From Callaeas wilsoni (taxonomy: Eukaryota > Chordata > Aves > Passeriformes > Callaeidae): DNA of 64,000 nucleotides. Both the position numbers and the translations under genes were made by a program. The first letter of the stretch is position 1. Each line of letters opens with the position of its first letter. Where the stretch lies: the NCBI GenBank assembly GCA_013398955.1, contig VWPU01002912.1:30277-94276 (forward strand). The letters run 5' to 3'. A model generated the notes under the pieces. The model did not search any database. It was not told the DNA's origin and worked only from the letters and a program-made list of their open reading frames with translations. Shown in pieces: positions 37,721 to 50,263 of this stretch.

Positions 37721-38574
37721 CTGTGTCCTGTTCTGGGCTCCTCAGTACAAGAGACACATGAAAGTCCTAGAGTGAGTTGAAAGGTGGACTCTGAAAATAG
37801 TCAGGGGACTGGAGCATCTCTTTTACAAGGAAAGGCTGAGGAAACTGGGCCTGTTCAGCCTTGAGAAGAGAATGACTGAGAGACAACCTCAGCAGTGTCT
37901 CTGAAGGAAAGGTGTCAGAGGATGGATCCAGGCTCTTCTTGGTGGTGCCAAGCAATAGGACAAGAGACAATGGGCAGAAACTGATACACAGGAAGTTCCA
38001 GTTGAATATGAGCGAAAACTTTTTTACTGTGAGGGTGACCAGACCCTGGAACTGGTTGCATGGAGATGTTGTGGAGTCTCCCTCACAGGAGATATTCAGG
38101 AACCGTCTGGACACAATTCCTGTGCAATGTGCTCTGGGATGACCTTGCCTGAGCCTTGAGCAGGAAGGTTGAACCAGATAACTTGCTGTAGTCCCTTTCA
38201 GTCTTAGATTTTCAGACGTTGCACTTCTAGAATAGCAGGTCACAGTTTTTAAGCTTACTGGTCCTTGTCCTTGTCAACTTTTTTGGACAATGTGCTTCAG
38301 AAGCCGGCTTCCACTGGAAGTTAAGAGGCAAATGAATTTACAGGTGGTTTGAAGATAATGTAAGTGCTAATTACACTTACAACTTAAAACATACTTTTTT
38401 TTTGTAATGCAGTGGCTTAGGGATTTGAAAAATACTAGCCTTGGATTTAACCTGTTTGGCAGAACCGGTTGGTCTTGACCTCTCTTGAAAGACTCTGAAA
38501 CAGGTATTAGTAAGTAACTCATCTTTCTGTTTTATTTATTTATTAATTTTTTTTCAATTTTATTTTCTCTTTAG

Positions 38575-38884
38575 GGGGATTACTGAAGCTCGTTTTGTTT
38601 ATGTCTTTGTTCTTGGCATAGTCTTCACTGGCACTAAAGATTTACTAAAGTCACAGGTTATTTCTGCAGACTCCAGCACGAAGAGCACAGGATTATGGGA
38701 AGTATATAGTGGATTGGTTCTACTAGCAGCTCTTCTATTTCGACCTCACAATTTACCAGTCTTGGTGTTTTGTCTGCTGATTCAGACAATGATGACAAAA
38801 TATATTTGGATACCTTTGAAATTTGATGCAGCACAGATTACTATCATGCACTACTGGTTTGGCCAAGCTTTCTTCTATTTTCAG
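38575..38884 (+). CDS. PIGG: PIGG exon G: membrane-domain exon
   Basis: The junction with exon F reads KDISKGITEARFVYVFVLGI, as expected. The exon continues VFTGTKDLLKSQVISADSST, KSTGLWEVYSGLVLLAALLF, RPHNLPVLVFCLLIQTMMTK and YIWIPLKFDAAQITIMHYWF, ending GQAFFYFQ. The VFTGTKDLLKSQVI, YSGLVLLAALLFRPHNLPVL and MHYWFGQAFFYFQ blocks are strongly conserved in PIGG. At least two hydrophobic spans are present. The acceptor is TTCTCTTTAG|GGGG and the donor TTTTCAG|GTAAGC. Length is 310 nt, ending in phase 0. Confidence 0.96.
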
Positions 38885-40069
38885 GTAAGCTGAATACTCT
38901 GTCCACTGCAGAGGTGGGAGAGGGAATAGTTTTTCAAAGAAATATTGTCCATTGTGAATAAAATGCTAGCTAATATTACGGTGGGAGAGTTTACTGAGTT
39001 CTCAGAAGGGTTTAGTTTCTAAATGCTTTATTAACATTTTGTTTTCAGAATCAGGCAAAGATGCATACCTTAGTGTCTTATCCTCTGTGTAGATTTCCAA
39101 AAGTGTTACAAGGATCAGGGACCTATACCAGGATGATTTTGGTATGTTAGTGGGCCTTGTAGGTACTTTTCAGGTGATAATTAATTTTAAAATGTCATCT
39201 GAGTTGATTAATACCAGTAAAAGGCAGGTGGCTTTTGTCACTGGTTCTTGAGGCTTAAAATAGGTCTATATACTGTTTAAGACTGAAGGAAGGTTTTGTG
39301 GCATGTAATATCTCTTACGAGAACCAGAACTAATTTTCTTTCTTATTAAATCAAATGATACCTTCTTTCCCGAGGAGCCTTACTAACTTCAATAACTTAG
39401 TTCTCTGCATTACAAATAAGGTTGCAATTCCTCAAAAATTTTGCTTTGCATTGAAGCTGGAGAGGATCTTTCTACTTCTAGTATTGTTGGAACCTTAGTG
39501 TAGCAGGCTGTCTGAAGAAGGCATTTGTTAACCTGGGAATCAGGTTTAAGAGGTGGGGTTTGCAAAATTTCAGTGTGGGACCTGCGTTGACTTTACCTCT
39601 GAGGCATGGCTGGGAATGTTAAAACTCTGTTCAAGCCTAGGGTACTGTAACTGCAGATTGAGGGTTGGCTTGATTGAGAGAAGTGTATGTCCGGATAAGG
39701 AATTGCTGATGCAGGTAAGATCATCATGATTCATCTCTTCCTACTCACTTTTCCTGTTCAGAGGGCATAGCATGTCTTGGTTGAGTGGCTTTTGCATGTT
39801 TTGAATGTTACTGTTCAGGCAGTCAGCTTTGATTACAGCCTTCTGACAGCACGCCTTAGTGCAGCTGGCAAAATGCTGAAGATGGAGCCATCTCTTTACT
39901 GAGGTACCAAAAACAGCTGCCAGAAATTTAATAGTGGGGAGGCTGGCAAAAAAGTCCTAGTTATGGGAAAGAGACTAATAAAGAATGGTTCAGATGTTTT
40001 CATAAAGCAGCAAATGGTTCATAAATGTTTTCAGTGATGCTGAATTCTTGGTACACTTGGCTGAGAATT

Positions 40070-41240
40070 TCACAGAACCATGAAATTACAGCAGTGTTGA
40101 ACCTGGAAGATGCCTCTGGAGATCATTTAGTCCTACCTGACTGCATGAAACAGCAGGTCAAACAGACCAGGTTGGTCTGAACTGTGTCCATTCTCTATTT
40201 CAAGTACTCGAAAGGTTGAAGTCTCTGCAGGCTCTTTGGGCAGTAGGTCCCAGGGCTTGATCACCCTAGCTAGTAAAAAAAGCTTTTTCTGGTTTTAATC
40301 AGAATTTCTTGTATTTCTGTTTCTGTGTATTGCTTTTCATCCCTTTGCTAGTCACTGTCGAGTGACTGAGAAAGTCACAGTCTGGCTACATTTTCTGTAC
40401 TTCTCCTCATCAGGTATTTATACACATTGTTATGATCCCTGCTGAGCTTTCTCCTCTCGAGAGTAAAAAGACCCAGAGAGCTGCTTGTATGACAGGTGCT
40501 TTGTTCCCATCATCTGTGGTGCTTCAGTGGACTTTTTCTGGCACACCCATGGCTTTTTTGTGGTGGCAAGCCCAGAACTGGACCCAGGCACCCAAATGTG
40601 AATCTCACCACTGCTTATTAGAGAGAATGGAGCACCTGCCTTAAACAGCTAGTTACACATCTCTCCCTGAGTGGAATCCCAGGTACTGTTGGTCTTTGTT
40701 CGAAAAGGACAATGGCTGGCTGATCTCTTACAAGCCACTTTCCGTGTAGTTAGTTCCCACTGTGACCAAAGGCATGGTTTTATTCCTCCCCAAGTGCTGG
40801 ATTTGACATTTCCGTGTGGTGCACTTCCTGAATTTCTTGTCATTTCATTTCTCCAGCCTGTCGAGGTGCCTCTGAGTGGCAACAGACTCATCTGCTGTAT
40901 CTGCCACTCTGCCAGTTCTGTATTGTGTGCAGACTTCCTGAGAGGACTCTCAGTCCCACTGCCCAAGCCGTTGGTAAAGATGTTAAACAGTATCAGCCCC
41001 AGTGTCAATCCTTGTGGCTGATCACTAGTGATTGGCCTCCAGATGGACTTCCAGCTGCTGATGGCAGCCCTGTGAGCTCAACACTTGAGCAGTTTCCAGT
41101 CCACATGACTGTCTGGCTTCCTAGCTTGGACTGCATCCATTTGTTTGCCTGAGGAGATGCTTAGAAGTGTGCGGTGAAAGTGCCTTAGATAAATGTAGCC
41201 CATGTATCTTCAGCCAGTATGGCATGATGGGAAGGAAAAC
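40070..41240 (-). mobile_element. CR1 LINE fragment G
   Basis: The + strand text is the reverse complement of a CR1 3' half. It starts near ACCATGAAATTACAGCAGTG and passes GGTTTTAATCAGAATTTCTT, ATGATCCCTGCTGAGCTTTC and AGCCCAGAACTGGACCCAGG. On the minus strand around 41008-40800 it codes LFNIFTNGLGSGTESPLRKS, AHNTELAEWQIQQMSLLPL and STWGGI. Its structure parallels the copy at 52405-53470, including a shared stretch near its 5' end (AGATAAATGTAGCCCATGTA here, AGATAGGTGTACCCCATGTG there). Frameshifts are numerous. Confidence 0.88.
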
Positions 41241-44200
41241 AAGAACTTCTTGAAGTAATAGTTTTGTTTTGGAAGTGTAATATGGTAGGTTACATGTTGT
41301 GTCTTTTCTGCTCTGACTGATGCCAAAAATTTGGGACTAAGTTTTTCTGGAAGAATTTACATGAACTTTGAAGCAGCTGTAAACATTTTCCAGAAATAAG
41401 CTGTTAGAGCTATCAAGAGCTTGATACATCTTTCCATTTGACTGGGCTATGTCAAAGGGTTTTTTTCTATACCAATAAAAATGTATTTACACAAGACCAA
41501 TAGAAGATAACAGGATCTGGGTACATCTGTTTCGGCTTTCCAGTGGTCTTAAACTGGTGTTATTAGAAAGACTGTTCTTTTTCATGATGAGCGTTTTGCA
41601 GTTTCAACTACCTTTGCAATTGAGGAATTTTTTCGTTTCTAGAGGCCTGGAAGAAGCGATTTCCATTTTACTTGGCTACAAATTGTGTTTTTGGATATCC
41701 TGCAGTTTCAGAGCATCTACCTAGGCCCCATCACTCTGCTGGCAATTTTGACATTCTTCTAGAAGTGTTTCCTTTGGAAATAATAACTTCCAGTATGATA
41801 CAGATTTCAGCAAACTTTAGGGTATTTGAAAAATTAGTTCTGACCAGGGAATTTTGTCCACATAGACATGTTACTGAATCACAGCATCCAAATCTCATAA
41901 ATGAGAAATTCTCCATTGTTCTATTATGAGCTAGATTTCTAAATGGGTCTTTGTGCATCTCCTGTCATTGTGAGATCTGGAAAATTATCTGAATCTGGGT
42001 GATAGTTACTTATCAAAACGTCTGTTAGAAACACAGTAAAACTTCTTCCCCGATGTTGTTTCCCATGCTTCTTTGTATGAAATAGAGCAGGCACAGATAA
42101 GGAACTGCCTTTTTGTGTCTCATCACATGTCCCAGAGCTCCAGCTTTGGAAGGATTATTTTGAATTAGCAATGGCTTAGCAAAAATTTTGAGGAGTGCTT
42201 AAGTCGGTTTAGCACAGGACCCTTTAAAAATGTATCAATTTCAGAAGAACATGCTAACTGTCTCCTAGATTTTTTCTGTGTGTTGGTCCACAAAAATTAA
42301 GGTTTGTGCCTATTCAGGATGCCCAAGACTGAATAAAATGAGAAATGAATTGTAATAGAACAGGAAGGATTTCCTCTATTTTCTGTCTTTATTTCTCTTT
42401 TTGTGTTTTCTATTTTCAGAACATCTTAGAAGTGTTTCAGAAATAGAGAAATCAATTCTGCTAGTGAAAAAAAGAGCGTTTAAGGGTCGAGACAGATGGA
42501 ATTTTCTTTCACAACCCCTCCCCCCCCACTCCTTAGAGAACAAGTTTTTGTTTCTCTTTTAAAAATGTTGTAAGTACATTTATATTAGATGCCTTTTTAG
42601 GATGGAGATGAAGAGTTTGACCAAAATACCTGTCTTTAGCTGTTAGCTTGTTCTTTTATTCTCTGATGAAAAAACTGTTCTGAAGGTATGGAAAAAAACA
42701 AGTTGAATCGTATAAGGCTAAGAAGGACTTTTGTTTTTGCATTTCACAATTGAAAGCAGTTATCTGATATGCAGAATATTAGGATAGAAAAGTAGAATGA
42801 TCGAGCTGGTAGTTCATAAATTACAGAGGCCACAAAGGTGCTTCAAAATCTAATTAACACTCTCTCTTCAATTTGTAAATTTCTCTCAGTTTTTTCTGAG
42901 AATAGCTTTTCCAGTCTGGGGCCATATTTCCAAGGACGGAAGGAACTTCTTCCAGAAATGATGTGTAATTTCATGCCTCTTTTATGTTGTTTTTCTCAGT
43001 ATGTGGCCTTCTGATCTGCATTATCTGGGAAAATCAAAAAGCTGACAACATACAAAACCAAGTTCTTCATTATTGTTTTTTTTAATATATTTAAATATCT
43101 CTTTCTCTTTCCTGTGAGTTCTGTCTAGAGTATGAATGACTTGTTGCAAAGGGAAAACTGCTCAGTTTGTATAGCTTACAATCAGGATTGAAATGTTTCT
43201 TTGGTTTATTAGTGACACACAATTAACTGACAACTATATCTTGATAATTAACTGTCAGTCACTGAACTGTAGATGCAGGACCCCTACCTGATATACAACA
43301 GTTGAATTTTTACCAATATTTGCGCCATTTTGTGTACCTGATGTGGAAAAAAAGTCTATCCCTTGAACTGGGACACTCCTCTCCCAAACACCTGGAGGTA
43401 ACCTCTCCCCTTCAGGTGTGTTTCCATCTCTTCTCGTGGCAATGCAGTTTTCCCTGTTTACTCACACCTCTTGTGACAAATGCAAGCTTTAAGTCTTTAT
43501 GTATCTTGAGGGTACTGTAGACAAGTGACTCAGGTGAAGCTATAAATGATTCTGCATGGTTGCGTACATTTTCCAGCTCTTCCTTAAGTGAGTGATAGAA
43601 GGTGGAACTCTGGATGTACCTGTATCAGTTTAGTAACAGGTTTTAATTAAGTAAACCATTTGATCTTTTTCCTTTACCTTGTGGGAAAACCAGGCAGGTC
43701 TTTGCTTGGTGACAGCTTTCAGATCCTTGCCTTATTTCTGTGCCTCCCAATGAAGGGACACCGTTCTTACTGAATAAGGTTCAGGTGTCCCAGGTTTAGC
43801 AACTACCTGTCCTGTCCATGACCTTCAGTGCTGAGTTCTTACATTTTGACTGACTTAGGACAGTGTTGTGTTTCAGACAGAACATGTATGATTGGTTCTC
43901 AGATACTGAATAAACATTAAGGAAGTACAGCTGAGCTGTTTCTGCTGGAGAAACCCATCAAATTCTCACCTTCAGTATTGACCTCTGTTCAGCTCGTCTT
44001 GGTAACAGATAGTCACTTGTTTACTGCCTCAGGAGTGAGCAATATTTATGCTAGAATTCTAGGGGAGAGGTGTGAAGGAAGCACAGCTATATTATTAGGC
44101 ATGATGTGTAATGCTGGCATAGATTTAAATGTCTTCCCTGACTTTTTTTTCCTCTAAGTTTTGTGGTCACTAGGGCTGTCGTTATTAAACTGTCTGGGTT

Positions 44201-45484
44201 CAGCGTGGTGCTAGGGTTTCAGTTTCCAGACTGGCATAAAGATCTAATGTAGCATACAAAAAACCAGCAGGCTTATAGTTGAAATACAAAAATTGAAAAC
44301 CACTGAAATTTGTTCGTGATGTAGATCACACTGGATACTAAAATTAAACTGTGCTAGCTAAATGAGGCAGAAGAAGAGAAATATAAATGAAATAAGGAAC
44401 GCTTCCATCTGGAAGTAGGAGAGAGGTTTGGAGAGCTACTTTTTCCACATGTCTTGGTGTGATTATGAAGTAAATGAGACTTGGCCATGTTGCTGAGCCT
44501 TTATTAAATCTTGGTAGACAATATGGTACATAATGACTAAAACAGTAGCTCTGTCTTGCTGAGTATGGATTGTAAGTGATGGCCTTTTGAATATGATAGT
44601 AAAAATAGCCTTGTTCAGGATAGCATATTTAATGAATGAGGCACTGTTCTTTCAAAAAAGTATTGTACGGTCCTTCAAGACTTTATGGAAGTAGATCTGT
44701 GAAAATTGCAAGTGTACAGAATAAGCAAGGCTGACAGGAATGGATACTACTTTCCATTAATCAGTTGCTATAGCTGATGAACATGGGAGAAAAAAATGAA
44801 GTGCCTGGATGTGGAAGCTAATTTTTTTATTTTGAATGTAAGTAGGAAAAAAAAATAAGGATGAGTTAAGAACAAATGCCTTGATCTTACACTTGGTTTT
44901 GCGTTCTACACTTCATCTGTGTCTGAAGCATGAGTAGATCTCCTGTGTCGGGGTTTAGTTAGCAGACTTCAGGGTCATGTCCTTGATTGAGAGAAGAGCT
45001 GATGGGAGAAAAGCAGAGGGAGGGGCCTGGCCCTTCTTTGCATTCTGGTTCTGCTTTAGTCTGATGTTTTACTGCCTGTGTTGTATCTCAGCCATGTAAG
45101 CAGGTATTTGTGTTCCTGTCTTGTACTTTGTTGGTCCTGCCCTAGATCTGGACATGGTGGCTGGCTTTCTGGCCTAATCTTGGACTTCCCGTGTCACTAC
45201 AGACTTGAAATCCCTGGACTGCTTCTAGCTCTGATCACTGTCTCTGGATCCAGCCCTGACCTGGACATGCCACTGAAGAGTCTGGACTTCATGCTCTCAT
45301 CTGCCTTGTTTTCACACTCCTTTCTGAGCTTACCTTCCTTTGCAGAACCAGCTATCCCTTTCTGCTCTCTGGCAATTTGGATCTAAAAGGCAAATTTGTT
45401 AAACAGTTGTAACGTAAGTGGGAAGACTATGTGTGATGTCATTTTCCCACCATTTTAGCAAGATTTTTGTGAGTAGTAAGCAGA

Positions 45485-45605
45485 GGAAAAGGTTGCACAC
45501 ACAGGTTGTGCCGTCTTCATGCTTGGAGGTTTTTAGAGATTGTCTGGATAAAGTGCTGTGTTATTAATGTGGAGCTGGGTAAACCCAATCTGTTTTCTAG
45601 TCTAA
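45485..45605 (+). mobile_element. Probable old CR1-family 3' tail
   Basis: GGTTGCACACACAGGTTGTG, then CTTGGAGGTTTTTAGAGATT and GTCTGGATAAAGTGCTGTGT, resemble the 3' part of older CR1-type LINEs, in which a line on the fit of first estimates is followed by an ATATTCAAG or GGTTTTTAAG block and a TCTGGATAAAGT block. The tail repeats are not clear. This is a by-eye match only. Confidence 0.5.
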
Positions 45606-48600
45606 TTTTAGTAATTAAAGTCTTTGCTTTATTTATCACTTTGCGTGAATTGATGAAGTGAAGCAAAATTTAAAATACTCCAGTATTGTCAAAAATAGAT
45701 GAAATTAATACATTTAGTCAGAATGCTACATTTTATCAGGATATTATTGCAAGCTTGAGAATCTCTTGATGAATTTTTCAGTGAGCTTGAATAATTGATT
45801 GTTTTCTCCTAAGCCCTGAGTTGTCCACATCTCATAACTCAGCAATCATTTCCCAAAAGTATGTTGTATCTTTATCACTACTAGTTTTCCTTAAAATGCA
45901 GTGAGAATAGAAATAAATAACTTGGTTGTTTCTCTTTAGTAAACCAGCTCGTAAAAAACTTATTTTGCAGTAAATATTGCTAAAAATATTTTCGTTTCCT
46001 TGCATGAAAGCTCATAAATGAACAGAAATTCCATGTATTTACTTATTAGTCTTGTGGGGTTTTGTTGCCATGCTTAGAGCAGTATATCTGCGGAATGGGA
46101 GAAAGAAATACAGTTCCAGTTTCTGGTGGTTTTTATCACTAGAGGAAACCAGAATAGGTTTGTACATCTTTAGAATCATTGATATCTAATTTGTCTCGCC
46201 TTTAGGTAAAGAGACTGAGTGACGTTTTAAAGTGACTTCAGCTTTTTCTTGTTATGATTTCAAAGCATTGTAGGATAATTTGCATTGTAAAGGACTTCAA
46301 CAGGCTCACAATTCAGTCCCATTTTCAGAACAGCATCAGCTGTGAGGCCAAATGAGATGGCTTAGGGTCTTGAAACCTCCCAGGTCTGTCAGAGACAGCA
46401 GAGCCTTTCTGGCCAACCTTTTCTGAAATACCAGAGTGATACGTTAAAATAAAAGGAGGCAGTCTGAATTATCAGTTACTTATTGTGTGGAATATTACAA
46501 TTTATAAGCTATGAAAATTTAGTGTAAATACATGAATTTGTCTTGGAGAAAGATACCTAATGTGAAGAAAAAGTGCTTCTTATTACTCCCAAGGGCTTTT
46601 CCAGTAGTATTGGTGGCAGTAGTATCCACGAAGCTCAGCAGATTCAGGGTAGGTGTAAGATGTTTGGACACTTCACAGTGTGATTGGAGTTGTAAGTGTG
46701 TGGATCCAAATGTGTGCTTCCTTGTTCTACAGCTATGTCACTTTAAACAAAGTCAAAGACAGATGGGGTGAACTCTGTGGGGAAGGAACTCAGGGAGAAG
46801 GGGAACCTCTTCCTTCCTCCAGGTTCCTTACTTGCCCTGACTACCTTCCAAAGGGGAGTACATCTTTTTGCCTACACCGATTCTGCAGAACCAGTGACAT
46901 GCACTGCAGTGCTGCATTTATTCTTGTTTCTTCTCACATACAGTGGAATGGAGAGTTGCCCCAAGGTGCCAAAGATCAACCATGGGCATGTGCACGTGGA
47001 TTAAACATTGTAAGGTGACCTTTCAGCTCTTCATGTCACGAGCAGGAAGGATTTCCTGATGTCTCAGCTTTTCTACTCTGTACACATCATGCAGAGGAGG
47101 AGGGGCATGAAAAATAAGTAGATGTGGTGGGCAAAAGACCTGCTGCTATGGACAGGAACTGGAGGAAAAGAGAGCAGATTCCCTCCCTACCTGTCCCTGT
47201 CAAACTCTTGCTTGTTGGGAAGCAGCACCCTGCCCAGCGCTCAAAGTGCTTCATTTACCTTTCTGCTCTTGCCATGACCTCAGTCTGTACCTGTTAAACC
47301 TGAGGAGTAGCCTTATTTTACAGCTTTCTTTGCTAGTCTCATATTACAGGTTCTAGGGCAAAGACATACTTTTTTTTAGCTGCTTATCATTGGTTGTGCT
47401 TTGCTTAGCTCCTGCCATTGCTGGGCATTACACTAAATGCATAACGATAATTGATTACACTGGTGCAGTGATTTACTACAGTGGTGCATGATGAAAGTCA
47501 AAGTAAGGAAGAGTAACAGTCATAAGTCAAGAATTTTCTACTGTATGATATCTTGGTAAAATCCATAGCATACTGCCCTCTTACAGCTTCAGACTCCCCT
47601 TGCATTCTGGATATATCCTCATGGTGGGATTCATGGGCTCAGTGACTACTTATAATGAGCTTTGAATGATTCCGTTGACACAGATGCCTTTTTTCTCTTA
47701 GATTTTAGAGCTGTCTCAGGAACAGTTTTTTTTCTCTGGTGCCTCATTAGTTATGTACCTAAAAAGCTACCTATCTTTTGTGCTTCCCTGTGTGCTTTGG
47801 ACTTTGTGATAGAAGTGTGTATTTGATGATAGCACTTTCTTGCTGGGGTAACTTGCAGTTCAAGAAGACTGCAGTCACTAAGGTGAGCCAAGGTCAGATT
47901 TGAGGGAAATGGGGAGCCACCACTCCTCATATGCTCTGCTGGGATTGAGTCTAAGGCTATTGATGCTGACAGACCTTACATTCGTGGGGATTCTGTAGGT
48001 GGAAAAAGAGAGTTTGGTGGCTGTTAGAGTATCAGTGCTGTAGAAATTGGTCAGTTTCTCAAAGTACAGCAAGAATATCTGAGAGCTTTCTCACTAGTCT
48101 GAGGAAACCTATGTGTGACCTGTTAATTTAAGAAATATTCTGCCTTACTCATAGGGTGTATTTTTTGCTTTAGGTATTTGACTAAAGTTAAATACTTTGG
48201 GATTTTCAATGGAAAACAGTCCTTCCGTTTTACATTGTTTCTTGTTATTTAGTGATCCTGGTCACTGGAAAAGAAAACTAGGTAAAACATACTAGACTTT
48301 GACAGCTCTTGATACTTTAATTGCTGTATGTTCCTTCTCTTTTTCTCTTGGTAGGTTTAAACGCCTTTTATTGATGATTCAGGCTATCTAGACTGACTTC
48401 TGGTCTATTTCAATGCAATCTTATGTGGTATAGAGACTTGGGAAGGAGAAACCTCTCTAAATTTGCCTGCCTTAATCTGTTTACATGCGGAACTTGTGCA
48501 GTGAGGCAGGCAGGTGGGCGATGTAGTGTTCCATTACAGCTCTAAATTAGAGTCCTGCTGTCTCTAAGGGCAAGAAATATTTATTTCCTGGTGTAATTTT

Positions 48601-48991
48601 AGGCAGCAGACCTAAAATCTTGTGTTTGAACCTTGTGTGATGAAAAATGCATCTTTCTCATTAATGTGACTGAAATCAGCAAGTGTAGCTGTTTATTTTA
48701 AATTCTTTTTCTGTAATGTAACTTACTAAACAATAGGCATGTTAATTTGCAGACAAAATAAGACTGGCAAAATAGCATGCTGTTTATGCCTTTGTTAATC
48801 TGTAAATTCTAATTAAAAGCGCTTGTTTGGTAAGATGTTTTATTGAAATTCAGATGTAAAGAATAGGTCTGTACTATAAAGCAATATAAAGAGTAAGTCC
48901 TTAATGGGTGCAATAATTAATATTACTCTAATGCATTCTAAATATATCTTTGGAGATATTTGGATATTTACTGTTTTATCCCTGTTTTCAG

Positions 48992-49155
48992 GGAAATTCA
49001 AATGGCATTGCTACTGTGGACGTTTCAGCAGGTTTTGTGGGACTAGACAGCTATGTGGAGATACCAGCTATCTTCCTCACAGCATTTGCAACATATGCGG
49101 GACCTTTCCTTTGGGCCATCCATCTGCTGTGCTACTTGAGTTCCGAAGTTAGCAG
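48992..49155 (+). CDS. PIGG: PIGG exon H: penultimate-type exon
   Basis: Joined to exon G it reads FFYFQGNSNGIATVDVSAGF, then VGLDSYVEIPAIFLTAFATY and AGPFLWAIHLLCYLSSEVS. The GNSNxIATVDxSAGFVGLDxYVEIPA block is a hallmark of PIGG. One to two hydrophobic spans follow. The acceptor is CTGTTTTCAG|GGAA and the donor GTTAGCAG|GTAATC. Length is 164 nt, ending in phase 2 (AG). In the human gene the next and last exon codes about 70 residues of mostly hydrophobic C-terminus. An exon with that sequence is not recognisable downstream in this window. Confidence 0.95.
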
Positions 49156-50024
49156 GTAATCATTTTTGAACTAAAGTAATGCTCCTCTATGTACTGCAGA
49201 TATAAATACCATCCGTAAAGTATGTATCTTTTCAAAGAAATTTTTGTTCACATAATCTTTTCCCCTGAAAGTTAGTTTTGTATTAAAAAAATTGCATGTT
49301 ACTTTTTTCAGTATTAGTTTGTATCACCTAACTCTTCCAGTTTTATTTTATCTGTGGAAGTTTTGCTCTGGGAATATACATGTATGTTTTACTAATTTTG
49401 TTTCTTAATGAGTTCTCGGTTTGCAGTGCTAAGTTACTTAAAATTTTATTATGTTTTTTTATGACAGCATGTTCTGCCTAAAAACATTTTTCTTGAAACT
49501 TTTTAAGTTACAGACCTGAGAAGGGCTTTATAAATTAATAGAATAGAATTCAAACTTAACTACCATGATGTTTTTTGAATGTCCTTCTCTGAAATAGTGA
49601 CATGCAAGATTTTATAAATAAAACATACTAATATTATTGTATGTTGCTGATTATTGCAGTCATTTGTACCTAAAATATTTGTACTTCTCTGGGTATCTTG
49701 TGTAGTGGATGAGTTAAAGTAAAATGAATTAATGCATTCTAATTTTAAAAAGACAGTTGTAAAGTGCTAATGTAATTTAAGAGTCTGCATGTAAAATCCA
49801 ATTGAACTCTCTAAAATTGCTTTTAACTCATCATTTAGGATATTTAAACTGAGCTTGTTATTTATGTTAAAATAGAGGAATTGTGAATTCCGTATCGTAT
49901 CAATGCACAAATGCCAAAACTTGATGTATTTTCACCGAATTAACATCTGACAGTGACTAAATTCTCACCATCTCAGAGTCTTTTCTCTATTATCTGTGGA
50001 ACTTATATCTACTTTTCTTTTTAG

Positions 50025-50079
50025 TGCTGAACAAAATATTGCAGTAGGCTCAGCAGGTGGGATTTTAGACAATATTTAG
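50025..50079 (+). CDS. Candidate alternative PIGG 3' exon 1
   Basis: Preceded by a strong pyrimidine tract and acceptor (TCTACTTTTCTTTTTAG). If spliced from exon H, the split codon AG plus T gives Ser, followed by AEQNIAVGSAGGILDNI and a TAG stop at 50077-50079. The product would lack the last hydrophobic segment of PIGG. There is no similarity to the mammalian C-terminus and no transcript evidence. This is inference from splice-site quality and phase only and may be a decoy. Confidence 0.2.
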
Positions 50080-50148
50080 TTTATCACAACTTTTTGCCTT
50101 ATGCATTGTCATCCTCTGTAAACCTCTGACTCTCTTTTATCTACACAG

Positions 50149-50263
50149 TGTCATCTGGTCTCACCCTGTCAGGGATTTTTGTTTTCTGGCTTCTCTTCTC
50201 CTTTTGCTTGTTTCGGGCTATGCCTACACTGTATACTTGGGTTGGCTCGGTTGTGTTTGTTAA
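50149..50263 (+). CDS. Candidate alternative PIGG 3' exon 2
   Basis: Acceptor TCTCTTTTATCTACACAG at 50131-50148 is close to consensus. In the phase set by exon H it codes SVIWSHPVRDFCFLASLLLL, then VSGYAYTVYLGWLGCVC and TAA at 50261-50263. The hydrophobic stretch would supply a membrane span in the place of the one expected at the PIGG C-terminus. The residues do not match the conserved mammalian end. Another frame of the same DNA is open for 67 codons (50148-50351), which weakens the case. It may be a lineage-specific terminal exon, part of a repeat, or chance. Confidence 0.25.

Larger units (their letters stand above)
34790..38215 (+). mobile_element. Long CR1 LINE F with ORF1, endonuclease and RT remnants
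   Basis: About 3.4 kb, unusually long for a genomic CR1 copy. In order it has: an ORF1 remnant with a GDSLLRG motif (35125-35445); an AP-type endonuclease remnant (about 35640-36230); the inter-domain segment with KDNKKGFFKYM near 36627-36657; RT fingers with GFNKGKSCLTNLTAFY near 37190-37235 and YPDLSRDFDTVSHNTL near 37282-37330; then post-RT sequence with NDFNRLESWAE and LHLGRNSS. The 3' part reads CALGAKK-like, then WNWLHGDVVESPSQEIF near 38060-38097. Between about 37400 and 37420 the text jumps from the fingers to a region that normally follows the active site, so the palm segment with its ADD triad is missing. Many stops and frameshifts occur. The 5' limit is uncertain. Confidence 0.9.
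31657..38574 (+). other. PIGG: PIGG intron between exons F and G
   Basis: A 6.9-kb intron with consensus GTAAGT donor and acceptor TATTTTCTCTTTAG. Half of it is one long + strand CR1 element (about 34790-38215). The part at 31657-34780 shows no gene. A slightly GC-richer patch at 33040-33420 has short frames on the minus strand but no family I recognise. Confidence 0.85.
38885..48991 (+). other. PIGG: PIGG intron between exons G and H
   Basis: At 10.1 kb this is the longest closed intron in the window. It has a GTAAGC donor and a CCCTGTTTTCAG acceptor. It holds a CR1 at 40070-41240 (minus) and a probable small CR1 tail at 45485-45605 (plus). The segments 41250-45080 and 47120-48980 look like plain AT-rich intron. 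Segments 45080-45390 and 46260-47110 are somewhat GC-richer with short open frames. They may be old repeats, but I cannot name them. Confidence 0.8.

Noticed and set aside
37767..38243. 158-codon minus-strand frame
   Set aside because: It is antisense to the 3' part of the + strand CR1 and has no independent support.
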